Shown here piece by piece: positions 7,740 to 16,289 of a stretch of DNA of 64,000 nucleotides. Both the position numbers and the translations under genes were made by a program. The number at the start of each line of letters is the position of its first letter. The stretch's first letter is position 1. The notes under the pieces were generated by a model. That model worked only from the letters and a program-made list of their open reading frames with translations. It was not told the DNA's origin and searched no databases. The stretch comes from Subtercola boreus (GTDB lineage Bacteria > Actinomycetota > Actinomycetes > Actinomycetales > Microbacteriaceae): the NCBI RefSeq assembly GCF_003399645.1, contig NZ_NBXD01000021.1, positions 16,383 to 80,382 of the forward strand, read 5' to 3'.

Positions 7740-9464
7740 CTAACCCGGGTCGCGCCGACCTCCGAGGAGGGCGTGCAGCAGCGGCAGAACCGACACAACG
7801 ATGAGCACCGTGCCGAACACGGTGTCGTCGGCCCGCACAACAGCGCCCGCGATCAGCAGGATGCCGAACAGCAGTATCGAGACCAGGCGCCTCGCGGTGC
7901 GCTCCAGCCGGGCCACCCGGCGTTCGAGATTCGGGCTCCGCGTTGCAAGCGAACCGTCGTCGACCCGCGTGGCCAGCTCGTCGAGGCGGCGGGGCAGTCG
8001 CACGAGCAGGCCGGCTGCCGAGAGTGCCTGCTGTGCGACATCCTGAACCAGGTTGCCACGCTCGTCGCGGATCAGCTGGGCAGCGTACGGCTCGACAGAA
8101 TCCCAGAGGTTGAACGCGGGGTCGAGCGCGCTGCACACCCCCGAGGTGAGTGAGATGGCCCGGATGATCAGCAGGAAGTTCTCGGGGAGCTGGAACGGAA
8201 GCGTTCGCACGACCTCGCTGAACTGGGTGGCGAAGGCGCGGAACTCCCGCGGGTCGACCTTCTGCAGCTCGGCGAAACCCATGCCGCCGAACCGGGCGAA
8301 CAGTTCGGTCATGGCCCGCTCGAGCTCGGTCGTGTCGGCGGTCGGCAGCAGCACGCCGAGGTCACGCGTAGCGTCGACCAGGCCCTTGCCGTCGCGTGAT
8401 GCCGCAGCGATCAGCATCCGGCGAAGGCCCGCGCTGGTGTTGGCGGGCACCTCGCCCATCATGCCGAAGTCGATGAACGTCAGCTTCCAGGCGCGTTCGC
8501 CCGGGGCTGCCACCACCGGTGTGACGAAGATGTTGCCGGGATGCGGGTCGGCGTGGAAGAAGCCGTTCGCGAAGAGCTGGTCGAACATGACCGCGGCGAA
8601 GACCGGCGCCACCTCGACCGGGTCGATACCGGCGGCGAGAAGCGCGGCCGTGTCGGAGATCTTGATGGCCGTGACGTCTTCGAGCGTCAAGACGCGGCGG
8701 GTCGTACGCTCCCACACCACGGCTGGCACGCTGACCCGGTCGTCATCGGCGAAGTCTGCGGCAAAGCGTTCCGAGCTGGCCGCCTCGTGCAGGTAGTCGA
8801 TCTCCTCGAGGCTCGTCGCCGCGAACTCCTCGACGAGCGCGGGCGCATCGACCCGGTCGGAGACGAGCCGCACGTGGCTGAGCCAGCCGCCCACCCGACG
8901 AAGCGCCGCCAGGTCGATCTCGACGATCTCATCGATACCCGGGCGCTGCACCTTCAGAATGGCGGCGGTGAGCCCGGTGTCGCCCGCCAGAAGCGGGGCG
9001 AGCCGTGCACGGTGCGCCTGGCCGAGGGATGCCGCGGCCACCGGAACCTCGTCGACGGACGAGAAGGCACCGCCGAGCGGCACACCCAACTCCTTCTCGG
9101 CGAGCGCACGAATCGCGTCGAACGGTACCGGTGGCACCTCGTCCTGGAGGCCTTCGAGCTCTTTCGTGATCTCAGGCGGCAGAACGTCGAGGCGCGACGA
9201 CAGAAACTGGCCGACCTTGATCATCAACCCGCCGAGATCGACGGCGAGAACGTGGAACTTCTCGGCGAAACGCTGCATCCGCCTCGAACGGGTGCGTTCA
9301 GCGATCCGAGCGAGCCCGATGCGGGGCAGTAGCAACTCGAACCACCACGTGACGGCAAGGTTCCACCCGGCGAAACGAAGGATGCGACGGTACCGGGCGC
9401 GCGCGGCGCCCTTCCCGGGCGTCCAATGGTCGTGATTCTGGGCCGCTGGCGGCACCCCGCTCAA
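7740..9464 (-). CDS. ABC1/UbiB family atypical protein kinase-like membrane protein
   Basis: A protein of 574 aa. It has the family KxGQ motif (KVGQFLSSR, residues 83-91), an Ala-rich nucleotide loop AAASLGQAH, a DPHPGNIF catalytic loop and a DFGMMGEV metal loop. One or two C-terminal hydrophobic helices (about 525-562) anchor it in the membrane. Family members act as ATPases in ubiquinone or isoprenoid lipid homeostasis; in menaquinone-using actinobacteria the role is not established. The start is TTG at 9464, which overlaps the TGA of the PadR gene (TTGA); an in-frame GTG three codons on is an alternative. The overlap shows an operon with PadR. Confidence 0.85.
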   Translation of the reverse strand: MSGVPPAAQNHDHWTPGKGAARARYRRILRFAGWNLAVTWWFELLLPRIGLARIAERTRSRRMQRFAEKFHVLAVDLGGLMIKVGQFLSSRLDVLPPEITKELEGLQDEVPPVPFDAIRALAEKELGVPLGGAFSSVDEVPVAAASLGQAHRARLAPLLAGDTGLTAAILKVQRPGIDEIVEIDLAALRRVGGWLSHVRLVSDRVDAPALVEEFAATSLEEIDYLHEAASSERFAADFADDDRVSVPAVVWERTTRRVLTLEDVTAIKISDTAALLAAGIDPVEVAPVFAAVMFDQLFANGFFHADPHPGNIFVTPVVAAPGERAWKLTFIDFGMMGEVPANTSAGLRRMLIAAASRDGKGLVDATRDLGVLLPTADTTELERAMTELFARFGGMGFAELQKVDPREFRAFATQFSEVVRTLPFQLPENFLLIIRAISLTSGVCSALDPAFNLWDSVEPYAAQLIRDERGNLVQDVAQQALSAAGLLVRLPRRLDELATRVDDGSLATRSPNLERRVARLERTARRLVSILLFGILLIAGAVVRADDTVFGTVLIVVSVLPLLHALLGGRRDPG

Positions 9465-10009
9465 TCCTGGGCGAGGATCGAGTACAGACGGCGGCGGGTC
9501 TCCTCGAGAGCCGTCACTGCCTGCTGGATCTGCTCGGGAGTACCGGTGCGGCCGACCTGAGCGGCGGCCTGCGCGAGCTCGACACCAGCCTTCGTCAGGG
9601 CGCCGAACTTGGGACCCTCCGGCTGCTCGGAGCTCTTCCAGGCGGTGGAGGCATCGACGCCGGCGATGCTCTCGCGACCGGCCTCGGTGAGCGAGAACGT
9701 CTTGCGACCGTTCGACTCCTCGGCGCTGATGAGCCCCTCGTCAGCGAGCAGCTGCAGGGTCGGGTAGACCGAGCCGGCGCTGGGCTTCCAGCTGCCGCCG
9801 CTGCGCTCCTCGATCTCGTGGATGATCTGGTAGCCGTGCATGGGCTGCTCGGCGAGCAGCGCGAGCACTGCGGCGCGCACGTCACCACGGCCCACGCGGG
9901 TGCCCGCGGTGCGCTTCTCGAAGCTCGAGCGCAGCTGCTCCATCGACTGCCACACGCCCTCGAGACCCTTGCTCATGTCGAAACCGCCCGGGGAGAATGA
10001 ACCAGCCAT
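9461..10009 (-). CDS. PadR family transcriptional regulator
   Basis: A protein of 182 aa. The winged helix (about residues 38-115) contains VRAAVLALLAEQPMHGYQII, SGGSWKPSAGSVYPTL and the wing SNGRKTFSLTEAG, a clear PadR signature. The C-terminal helix (about 140-180) would form the dimer. The ATG at 10009 is preceded by GGAGGTCATC, a strong Shine-Dalgarno, so the earlier in-frame start at 10069 is rejected. It is the first gene of a two-gene operon with the ABC1 kinase and is likely to control itself. Tandem repeats at 10042-10066 are the best operator candidate. Confidence 0.88.
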   Translation of the reverse strand: MAGSFSPGGFDMSKGLEGVWQSMEQLRSSFEKRTAGTRVGRGDVRAAVLALLAEQPMHGYQIIHEIEERSGGSWKPSAGSVYPTLQLLADEGLISAEESNGRKTFSLTEAGRESIAGVDASTAWKSSEQPEGPKFGALTKAGVELAQAAAQVGRTGTPEQIQQAVTALEETRRRLYSILAQD

Positions 10010-10041
10010 GATGACCTCCAATAGTGAAACGCGAACATTTG

Positions 10042-10066
10042 AACGATACCCAACGATACCCAACGA
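10042..10066. repeat. Tandem direct repeat upstream of the PadR gene
   Basis: On the minus strand TCGTTGGGTA is repeated twice followed by TCGTT, 33-57 bp before the PadR start. It overlaps where a promoter would lie. It may be an operator, or only a small duplication. Confidence 0.4.
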
Positions 10067-10069
10067 CAT

Positions 10070-10295
10070 AGGGTGAACGACAGCGTCTGCGCTGTGCCTT
10101 GCCTGTGAGTCGCCTTGTCATGGGCTCGACACCGCTCCGCCCTTGAGGTGCGCGCGCCTCCGCTATTGAGATGCTCCGCCCCTGAGGGCGCGTCATCACG
10201 GAGCCCGACTGAGGTGATCCGGTCGGCCGAGATGAACGGGGCGGCACCGGAGGCGTTCTGAGCCAGCATCCGGCACCGGGTCGGCGATGTGGGAG
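10070..10295. other. Non-coding spacer between the PadR promoter and tRNA-Leu
   Basis: No gene is supported here. About three degenerate copies of a CTCCGCCCTTGAGG-like word occur between 10135 and 10195. Nothing else was recognised. Confidence 0.4.
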
Positions 10296-10369
10296 TACCC
10301 CCAGAGGGACTCGAACCCTCACTGTGTCGATTTTAAGTCGACTGCCTCTGCCGATTGGGCTATGGGGGC
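10296..10369 (-). tRNA. tRNA-Leu (anticodon UAA), short variable loop
   Basis: The 74-nt gene folds as a cloverleaf. The acceptor is GCCCCCA pairing with TGGGGGT, the D stem is GCC/GGC, the anticodon stem-loop is GTCGA-CTTAAAA-TCGAC and the T arm is GAGGG-TTCGAGT-CCCTC, with discriminator A. No CCA is encoded. The anticodon TAA reads UUA, hence Leu, but the variable loop is only 5 nt (ACAGT), whereas canonical bacterial tRNA-Leu is class II with a long arm. Confidence 0.85.
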
Positions 10370-10385
10370 CCGGCTCCAGCCGAGG

Positions 10386-11882
10386 CTACTCCTTGGAGAC
10401 AGCTCCGCCGACGACGGCGGGGAGGCCCGCCGGGCCGGGGATCTGGGCAGCGCCCGACTCTGAACCCTTACCCGCATTCGAGCCGGCTGAGGCAGCAGGA
10501 GCACCGCCAGCTGCAGGAGCACCGCCAGCTGCAGGAGCCCCGGCGCCGACGCCGGCAGGTGCTGCGGGGCGCGGACGCGACGCGAACTCCTCGAACGCGG
10601 CGCGCGGGTGCACGCGGGCCTCGAGCGAGGCGATGTCGCGGCCGAGCACGAGGTTGAACCCCCAGTTGCCGATGACGCGGATCTTTCGTTCCCAGCTGGG
10701 CATCGCGAGACCGTGGTAGCCACGGTGCATGACCCAGGCCGGGAAGCCGGTGATGCCGATCTTCCCCGACTGGAACGCACCGATGCCGAGCCCGAGGCTG
10801 GCGACGGCACCCGCGTTCTTGTGGATGTAGTCCTTGACGTCTTCGCCGCGCAACTCTGCGACGATGTTCTTGGCGAGCTGCTTGCCCTGGCGAACCGCGT
10901 GCTGGGCGTTCGGCACGCAGAACCCGCCGACACCACCACCGGTCAGGTCGGGAACGGCTGTCACGTCACCGGCACCCCACGCGTCGACGACGACACCGTC
11001 ATCGTTCTTGACACGCAGGTCGGGCTGGACCTTCAGGCGGCCACGCTCCTCGATGGGGAGGTCGGTGTTCTTCAGCATCGGGCTTGCCATGACCCCGGCC
11101 GTCCACACGATGGTGGCCGACTCGAAGCTCTCACCGGTCGACAGCTCGACGACACCGCCGACGGCCGACTTGAGCTGGGTCTCGAGGTGCACCTGGGCAC
11201 CACGTTCGCCGAGGTTCTTGACGACCCAGTCGGCCGTCTTCGCCGAGACCTCGGGCATGATGCGGCCCATCGCCTCGATGAGGTGGAAGTGGGTGTCTTC
11301 GAAGCTGAGTTCGGGATAGCTGTCGAGGAGGGCACTGGCGAACGAGCGCATCTCGGCGAAGATCTCGATGCCGGCGAAACCGCCACCGACGACCACGAAG
11401 GTGAGCAGGCGGTCACGCTCCGCCCCCTCGGGCAGCTGGGATGCCTTATCGAAGTTCGTGAGGATGCGGTCGCGGATGGCGACGGCCTCTTCAATGGTCT
11501 TGAGCCCGATCGCCTCGTCGGCGACACCGGGGATGGGGAAGGTGCGGGAGACCGAACCGGCGGTCACCACGATGATGTCGTACTCGAGTTCGTAGTCTTC
11601 ACCGACGTTCGGGTGGACGGTGACCGTCTTGTCGGCGTGGGTGATCTTCTCGACCTTGCCGGCGATGATCGTGGTCTTCTTGAGGTGACGGCGATGCGCC
11701 ACAACCGCGTGACGGGGCTCGATGGAGCCCGCGGCGATCTCGGGCAGGAACGGCTGGTAGGTCATGTACGGCAGCGGGTCGACGACCGTGACCTCAGCCT
11801 CGCCGGAGCGCAACCACTTCTCGAGCTTCCAGGCGGTGTAGAAGCCAGCGTATCCGCCGCCTACGATCAGGATTCTGGGCAC
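10386..11882 (-). CDS. ndh: Type II NADH dehydrogenase (NADH:menaquinone oxidoreductase)
   Basis: A 498-aa single-subunit, non-proton-pumping NADH dehydrogenase. The FAD motif is VGGGYAGFYTA (residues 7-17), the NADH motif is VVGGGFAGIEIFAE, and the FAD-contacting WGAGDVTAVPD follows. A membrane-binding segment lies near WERKIRVIGNWGFNLVLGRD. The GTG start at 11882 is supported by AGGAGATCC upstream. The last 70 residues are a low-complexity Ala/Gly/Pro tail that includes 18-bp tandem repeats, an oddity compared with the family. It feeds electrons from NADH to menaquinone at the inner face of the membrane. It appears monocistronic. Confidence 0.92.
   Translation of the reverse strand: MPRILIVGGGYAGFYTAWKLEKWLRSGEAEVTVVDPLPYMTYQPFLPEIAAGSIEPRHAVVAHRRHLKKTTIIAGKVEKITHADKTVTVHPNVGEDYELEYDIIVVTAGSVSRTFPIPGVADEAIGLKTIEEAVAIRDRILTNFDKASQLPEGAERDRLLTFVVVGGGFAGIEIFAEMRSFASALLDSYPELSFEDTHFHLIEAMGRIMPEVSAKTADWVVKNLGERGAQVHLETQLKSAVGGVVELSTGESFESATIVWTAGVMASPMLKNTDLPIEERGRLKVQPDLRVKNDDGVVVDAWGAGDVTAVPDLTGGGVGGFCVPNAQHAVRQGKQLAKNIVAELRGEDVKDYIHKNAGAVASLGLGIGAFQSGKIGITGFPAWVMHRGYHGLAMPSWERKIRVIGNWGFNLVLGRDIASLEARVHPRAAFEEFASRPRPAAPAGVGAGAPAAGGAPAAGGAPAASAGSNAGKGSESGAAQIPGPAGLPAVVGGAVSKE
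10495..10538. repeat. 18-bp tandem repeat in the 3' end of ndh
   Basis: The unit GCAGGAGCACCGCCAGCT occurs twice (10495-10512 and 10513-10530), with a partial third copy. It encodes a repeated Gly/Ala/Pro segment in the dispensable C-terminal tail of NDH-2 (about residues 448-463). Confidence 0.85.
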
Positions 11883-11991
11883 AGTAAAGGATCTCCTCGG
11901 TGAAGGTGCAAGCCATCAGGCTACTACCTCCGCAGCGGGGCCCACACGCACGACAGGTGAACGTCGTGCGATCAGGATGCTGCGGAGCTGT

Positions 11992-12525
11992 TCAATGGCC
12001 GGCGCTGGCCGCAGGTACAGGATACTCCTTGCACTCGCAGACCAGAGGCGACCAATCGCCGCGCGCCAGAGCTTCATCGCCGATCGGGTTGACCCCGGGG
12101 CCGGCAGCAAGGGAGTGGGCGGCCAGGGCATGCAGGCATTTGACCCGCACCGGCATCCCGCCAGCCGAGATCCCCGCGATCTCGTCGACCACGGCGATGC
12201 TCTCCCGGTCGCCGATGTACTGCTCATGGGCGGCGCGGTAGGCATCCCCCACCCCGTCGTCACAGGTCACGAGGCTCTGCAGCTCGGGCATGATCCGCGC
12301 GGCTTCGAGGTCGGACATCGCCGCCGTGGCAGCCGGGTGGCTGAGGTAGTACAGCGTCGGGAACGGCGTGCCGTCGTCGAGCCGGGGCGCCGTTGCGACC
12401 ACGGTGGGTGCCCCGCAGACGCAGCGCGCGGCGATGCCCAGTACGTTCCGGGCCCGTCGCCCCAGCTGGTTGGAGACCGTCTGGATGTCGAGTTCGGTCG
12501 GCGGGTCGAACGGTGGCCGGGTCAT
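11992..12525 (-). CDS. DUF501 domain-containing protein
   Basis: A 177-aa protein of a small actinobacterial family of unknown function that nearly always lies next to ftsB/divIC and eno. It has several Cys/His (for example CVCGAPTVV, VKCLHALAAHSL and VCECKEY), which may bind a metal. The ATG at 12525 overlaps the TGA of the upstream ftsB-like gene (ATGA), so translation is coupled. Role unknown; in many actinobacteria an exopolyphosphatase gene follows, but here the next gene is ndh. Confidence 0.85.
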   Translation of the reverse strand: MTRPPFDPPTELDIQTVSNQLGRRARNVLGIAARCVCGAPTVVATAPRLDDGTPFPTLYYLSHPAATAAMSDLEAARIMPELQSLVTCDDGVGDAYRAAHEQYIGDRESIAVVDEIAGISAGGMPVRVKCLHALAAHSLAAGPGVNPIGDEALARGDWSPLVCECKEYPVPAASAGH

Positions 12526-13064
12526 GGTGCTGTTCCGTCTGCCGGCTGGATGCCGAGCTGTTCTGGGGTCTGGGTGCTGAGCCCCGCGGTCATTCCCGAA
12601 GCGAAGAGCGACGCGATCCAGTCGCTCTGGGTGGCCTGGATGTCGGTGCTCACCGGAGTGGTCGACGACGGGTCGGCGGAGTTCACGTCGTTGAGCACGA
12701 GAAAACTGGTCTCGCCGGGCATCACGTAGTACAGCCGCTCGCGCGCCTCGGCGCGCACGTAGGCAGGATCGCTCCACCTGGCGACCTCTGCCGTCAGGGC
12801 GGAGTTCTGCGTCTGGGCTGCAGCGAGGTTGTGCTGCAGGTCGGAGATCTGCTGGCGCTGCTCGATGAAGATGCGGGCACCCGGGGCCACGATGACGACG
12901 AACAGCAGCAGCACGACGAGCATCAGCACGGTGAACCCCGAGAAGCGGATGCTGCGGAGCCAGTTCGTGGGCACCGCCCCCGCCGCGCCGGTGACGCCGA
13001 CCGGGCGGCCTCCACGCGGTCGACGGTTGCCAGAACCGGGGGCTCTGCCGACCGTCGACCTCAT
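12522..13064 (-). CDS. ftsB: FtsB/DivIC family septum formation initiator
   Basis: A 180-aa protein with a cytoplasmic, basic N-terminus, one transmembrane helix (about 41-62), an extracytoplasmic coiled coil (about 66-95, IEQRQQISDLQHNLAAAQTQ) and the family end-motif WSDPAYVRAEARERLYYVMPGE region. FtsB/DivIC forms a complex with FtsL and FtsQ/DivIB that triggers septal peptidoglycan synthesis. The C-terminal 50 residues are variable. It is downstream of eno with a 28-bp gap and overlaps DUF501, the standard actinobacterial arrangement. Confidence 0.88.
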   Translation of the reverse strand: MRSTVGRAPGSGNRRPRGGRPVGVTGAAGAVPTNWLRSIRFSGFTVLMLVVLLLFVVIVAPGARIFIEQRQQISDLQHNLAAAQTQNSALTAEVARWSDPAYVRAEARERLYYVMPGETSFLVLNDVNSADPSSTTPVSTDIQATQSDWIASLFASGMTAGLSTQTPEQLGIQPADGTAP

Positions 13065-13092
13065 GGAGTTCCTCTCAACTGACTGCCCGGGA

Positions 13093-14391
<1,299 letters not shown>

Positions 14392-14452
14392 TCAGGTTGG
14401 ATTGACGGATGCCGTTCGGAACGATCATCCAAGCCCCGAGTCTAACGAAGAC

Positions 14453-15730
14453 CTACTCTTCGCCGACGCTCAGCGCCTGTGCTTCATCGAGTTCGGACTC
14501 CTCGCCGCCGTTGTCGACACGGCGGAGGGTCTTCCGACCGATCACCACGAACAGGGCTGCGACGATGACCGAGCCCGCCGCGGCGTACATCGGGAAGCCC
14601 GGCGACACGGCCACGGCCAGCGCGGCGGCGGCGGGCGGCGCAATGGCCCCACCGAGGAAGCGCACGGCCGAGTAGGCGGAGGAGGCGACCGTGCGCGGCA
14701 GATCCGTCGCCATCATGACCGACTCGGTGAGCACGGTGTTCACGACTCCGAGCATGAGCCCGCCGACCACGATGCAGGCGATCAGCCCGACGGTCGACTC
14801 GATGAGCAGCCCGCCCGCGACCAGATCGAGCGCAAGCAGCACCAGTGCGCCGATCAGGGCGGTGGTGCGCCTCATGCGGCGCGTCAGGAGGGGAGCGACG
14901 AAGACGCTCGTGATCGCGACACCCATACCCCAGCCGAAGAACGTGAAGCCGAGGCCGATCGCGTTCAGGCCGAGCGGGAACGGGGTGTAGGCGAGCAGGG
15001 TGAAGAAACCCATGTTGTAGAACAGGGCGGTGAAGGCGAGCAGCCGGATGCTCGGGTTCGCCAGTGCGCGAAGGGGAGCGCTGAGGCGGGTCGGTGTGCG
15101 GTCGGCCTTCTCGTCTTTCGCAAGCAGCACCGCGATCGCGATGAACCCGATGGCCATGAGCACCGCGGTGCCGAAGAACGGGCCACGCCAGCTGATCGAA
15201 CCCAGCAGGCCGCCGAGCAGTGGACCGATGGCGATGCCGAGACCGAGGGCGGCTTCGTAGAGCACGATCGCGCTGGACGCTCCCCCGCTGGCGGCGCCCA
15301 CGATCGTGGCGAGAGCCGTCGAGATGAAGAACGCGTTGCCGAGGCCCCAGCCGCCGCGGAAGCCGATGACGGCCTCGACGCTACCGGCCGCGCCCGCGAA
15401 GGCGGCGAACACCACGATCAGGGCGAGCCCGATCAGGAGCGTCTTCTTCGCGCCGATGCGGCTCGAGACGAAGCTCGTGATGAGCATCGCGAGACCGGTG
15501 ATGATGAGGTAGCTCGTAAAGAGCAGTGAGGTCTGCGTCGGGGAGGCCTGCAGCGCCTCGGCGATCGCCGGCAGGATGGGGTCGACCAGGCCGATGCCCA
15601 TGAAGGCGATGACGCTCGCGAACGCGACCGCCCAGACGGCCTTCGGCTGATGGAGGATGGATGCCCCACCGCCGTGCGGACCCGCGCCGTGGCCCGTGTT
15701 CGTGTGACTGGTCTCCCGTGTCGCCGTCAT
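14453..15730 (-). CDS. MFS transporter, drug efflux-like
   Basis: A protein of 425 aa with about 12 hydrophobic segments. Motifs include GIGLVDPILPAIAEAL in TM1, the loop 2-3 signature FVSSRIGAKKTLLIG and the TM5 motif LGLGIAIGPLLGGLLG, typical of 12/14-TM drug:H+ antiporters. The ATG at 15730 overlaps the TAA of the marR gene by one base, so the two form an operon. A multidrug or toxic-compound pump under MarR control is likely. An in-frame extension to 15943 would run through marR and is rejected. Confidence 0.85.
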   Translation of the reverse strand: MTATRETSHTNTGHGAGPHGGGASILHQPKAVWAVAFASVIAFMGIGLVDPILPAIAEALQASPTQTSLLFTSYLIITGLAMLITSFVSSRIGAKKTLLIGLALIVVFAAFAGAAGSVEAVIGFRGGWGLGNAFFISTALATIVGAASGGASSAIVLYEAALGLGIAIGPLLGGLLGSISWRGPFFGTAVLMAIGFIAIAVLLAKDEKADRTPTRLSAPLRALANPSIRLLAFTALFYNMGFFTLLAYTPFPLGLNAIGLGFTFFGWGMGVAITSVFVAPLLTRRMRRTTALIGALVLLALDLVAGGLLIESTVGLIACIVVGGLMLGVVNTVLTESVMMATDLPRTVASSAYSAVRFLGGAIAPPAAAALAVAVSPGFPMYAAAGSVIVAALFVVIGRKTLRRVDNGGEESELDEAQALSVGEE

Positions 15731-16167
15731 TACGCCGCCAGCTCCTGAACGTCGATGCGGTCGCCGATCAGGTCGGTGGCTTCGCTCAGAACGCTGAGCT
15801 CGCGTGTGGTGAGGTCGGCGAAGAGGGGTTCGAGCGCCATGCCGAGGCGGTAGCGCCAGTCGTTCAGTGCGTTCTGGCCCTTCGGGGCGATCGCTATCTG
15901 CCAGGCGCGGGCGTCGGAGGTGTCGGCGATGCGCTTGATCCACTCCAGCTCGTTCAGGTTCGCGACGATCTTGGTCATCGTGGGCTGGCTGACACGGTTC
16001 GCCGTGGCGAGTTCGCCGAGGCGCAGCGGGCCCGACGAGGTCAGCACGCTGAGCGTGCGCCAGGCCGCCGGCGAGGTGGAGTCTCCCGTGGCCTGGGCCG
16101 CGAGACGGGTGAGACGGTGGGTGACCGATACAAGGTCACCGAGAAGTTCGGAGAGTTCGCTGTTCAC
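15730..16167 (-). CDS. MarR family transcriptional regulator
   Basis: A 145-aa winged-helix regulator. The helix-turn-helix is LGELATANRVSQPTMTKIVANL (about residues 49-70, here quoted in part), and the wing region SDARAWQIAIAPKG follows. It is the first gene of an operon with the MFS pump. The GTG start at 16167 sits directly against a candidate operator and 7 nt after a -10 box, so the mRNA is probably leaderless and the repressor probably blocks its own promoter. The inducing ligand is unknown. Confidence 0.85.
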   Translation of the reverse strand: MNSELSELLGDLVSVTHRLTRLAAQATGDSTSPAAWRTLSVLTSSGPLRLGELATANRVSQPTMTKIVANLNELEWIKRIADTSDARAWQIAIAPKGQNALNDWRYRLGMALEPLFADLTTRELSVLSEATDLIGDRIDVQELAA

Positions 16168-16203
16168 TTGCCTAATTGTATAGCCAAACTATCTATCCAC
16201 CAA
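16168..16203 (-). promoter_or_regulatory. Promoter and overlapping inverted-repeat operator of marR-MFS
   Basis: On the minus strand TTGGTG (16198-16203), a 17-bp spacer and TACAAT (16175-16180) make a good sigma70-type promoter. The -10 is 7 nt from the GTG start. The inverted repeat TTGGCTA-N6-TAGGCAA (16168-16187; six of seven arm positions pair) covers the -10 region and fits a MarR operator. Confidence 0.65.
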
Positions 16204-16231
16204 ACCCCGCCCCTGCCCGCCCTGGCGTCGA

Positions 16232-16279
16232 TTTTGCGCAGAAGCACCCAAACCCGCAGGGTTGGGTGCTTCTGCGCAA
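16232..16279. repeat. Palindromic repeat A, copy 1 (probable hisS terminator hairpin)
   Basis: Perfect 18-bp arms at 16234-16251 and 16262-16279 flank a 10-nt loop. The arm reads TTGCGCAGAAGCACCCAA. It lies 11 bp after the hisS stop and would form a very stable hairpin. A related element lies at 33674-33723 (shared TTTTGCrCAnAAGCACCCA), so it is a dispersed repeat as well as a likely terminator. Confidence 0.8.
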
Positions 16280-16289
16280 GACGGGCGGG

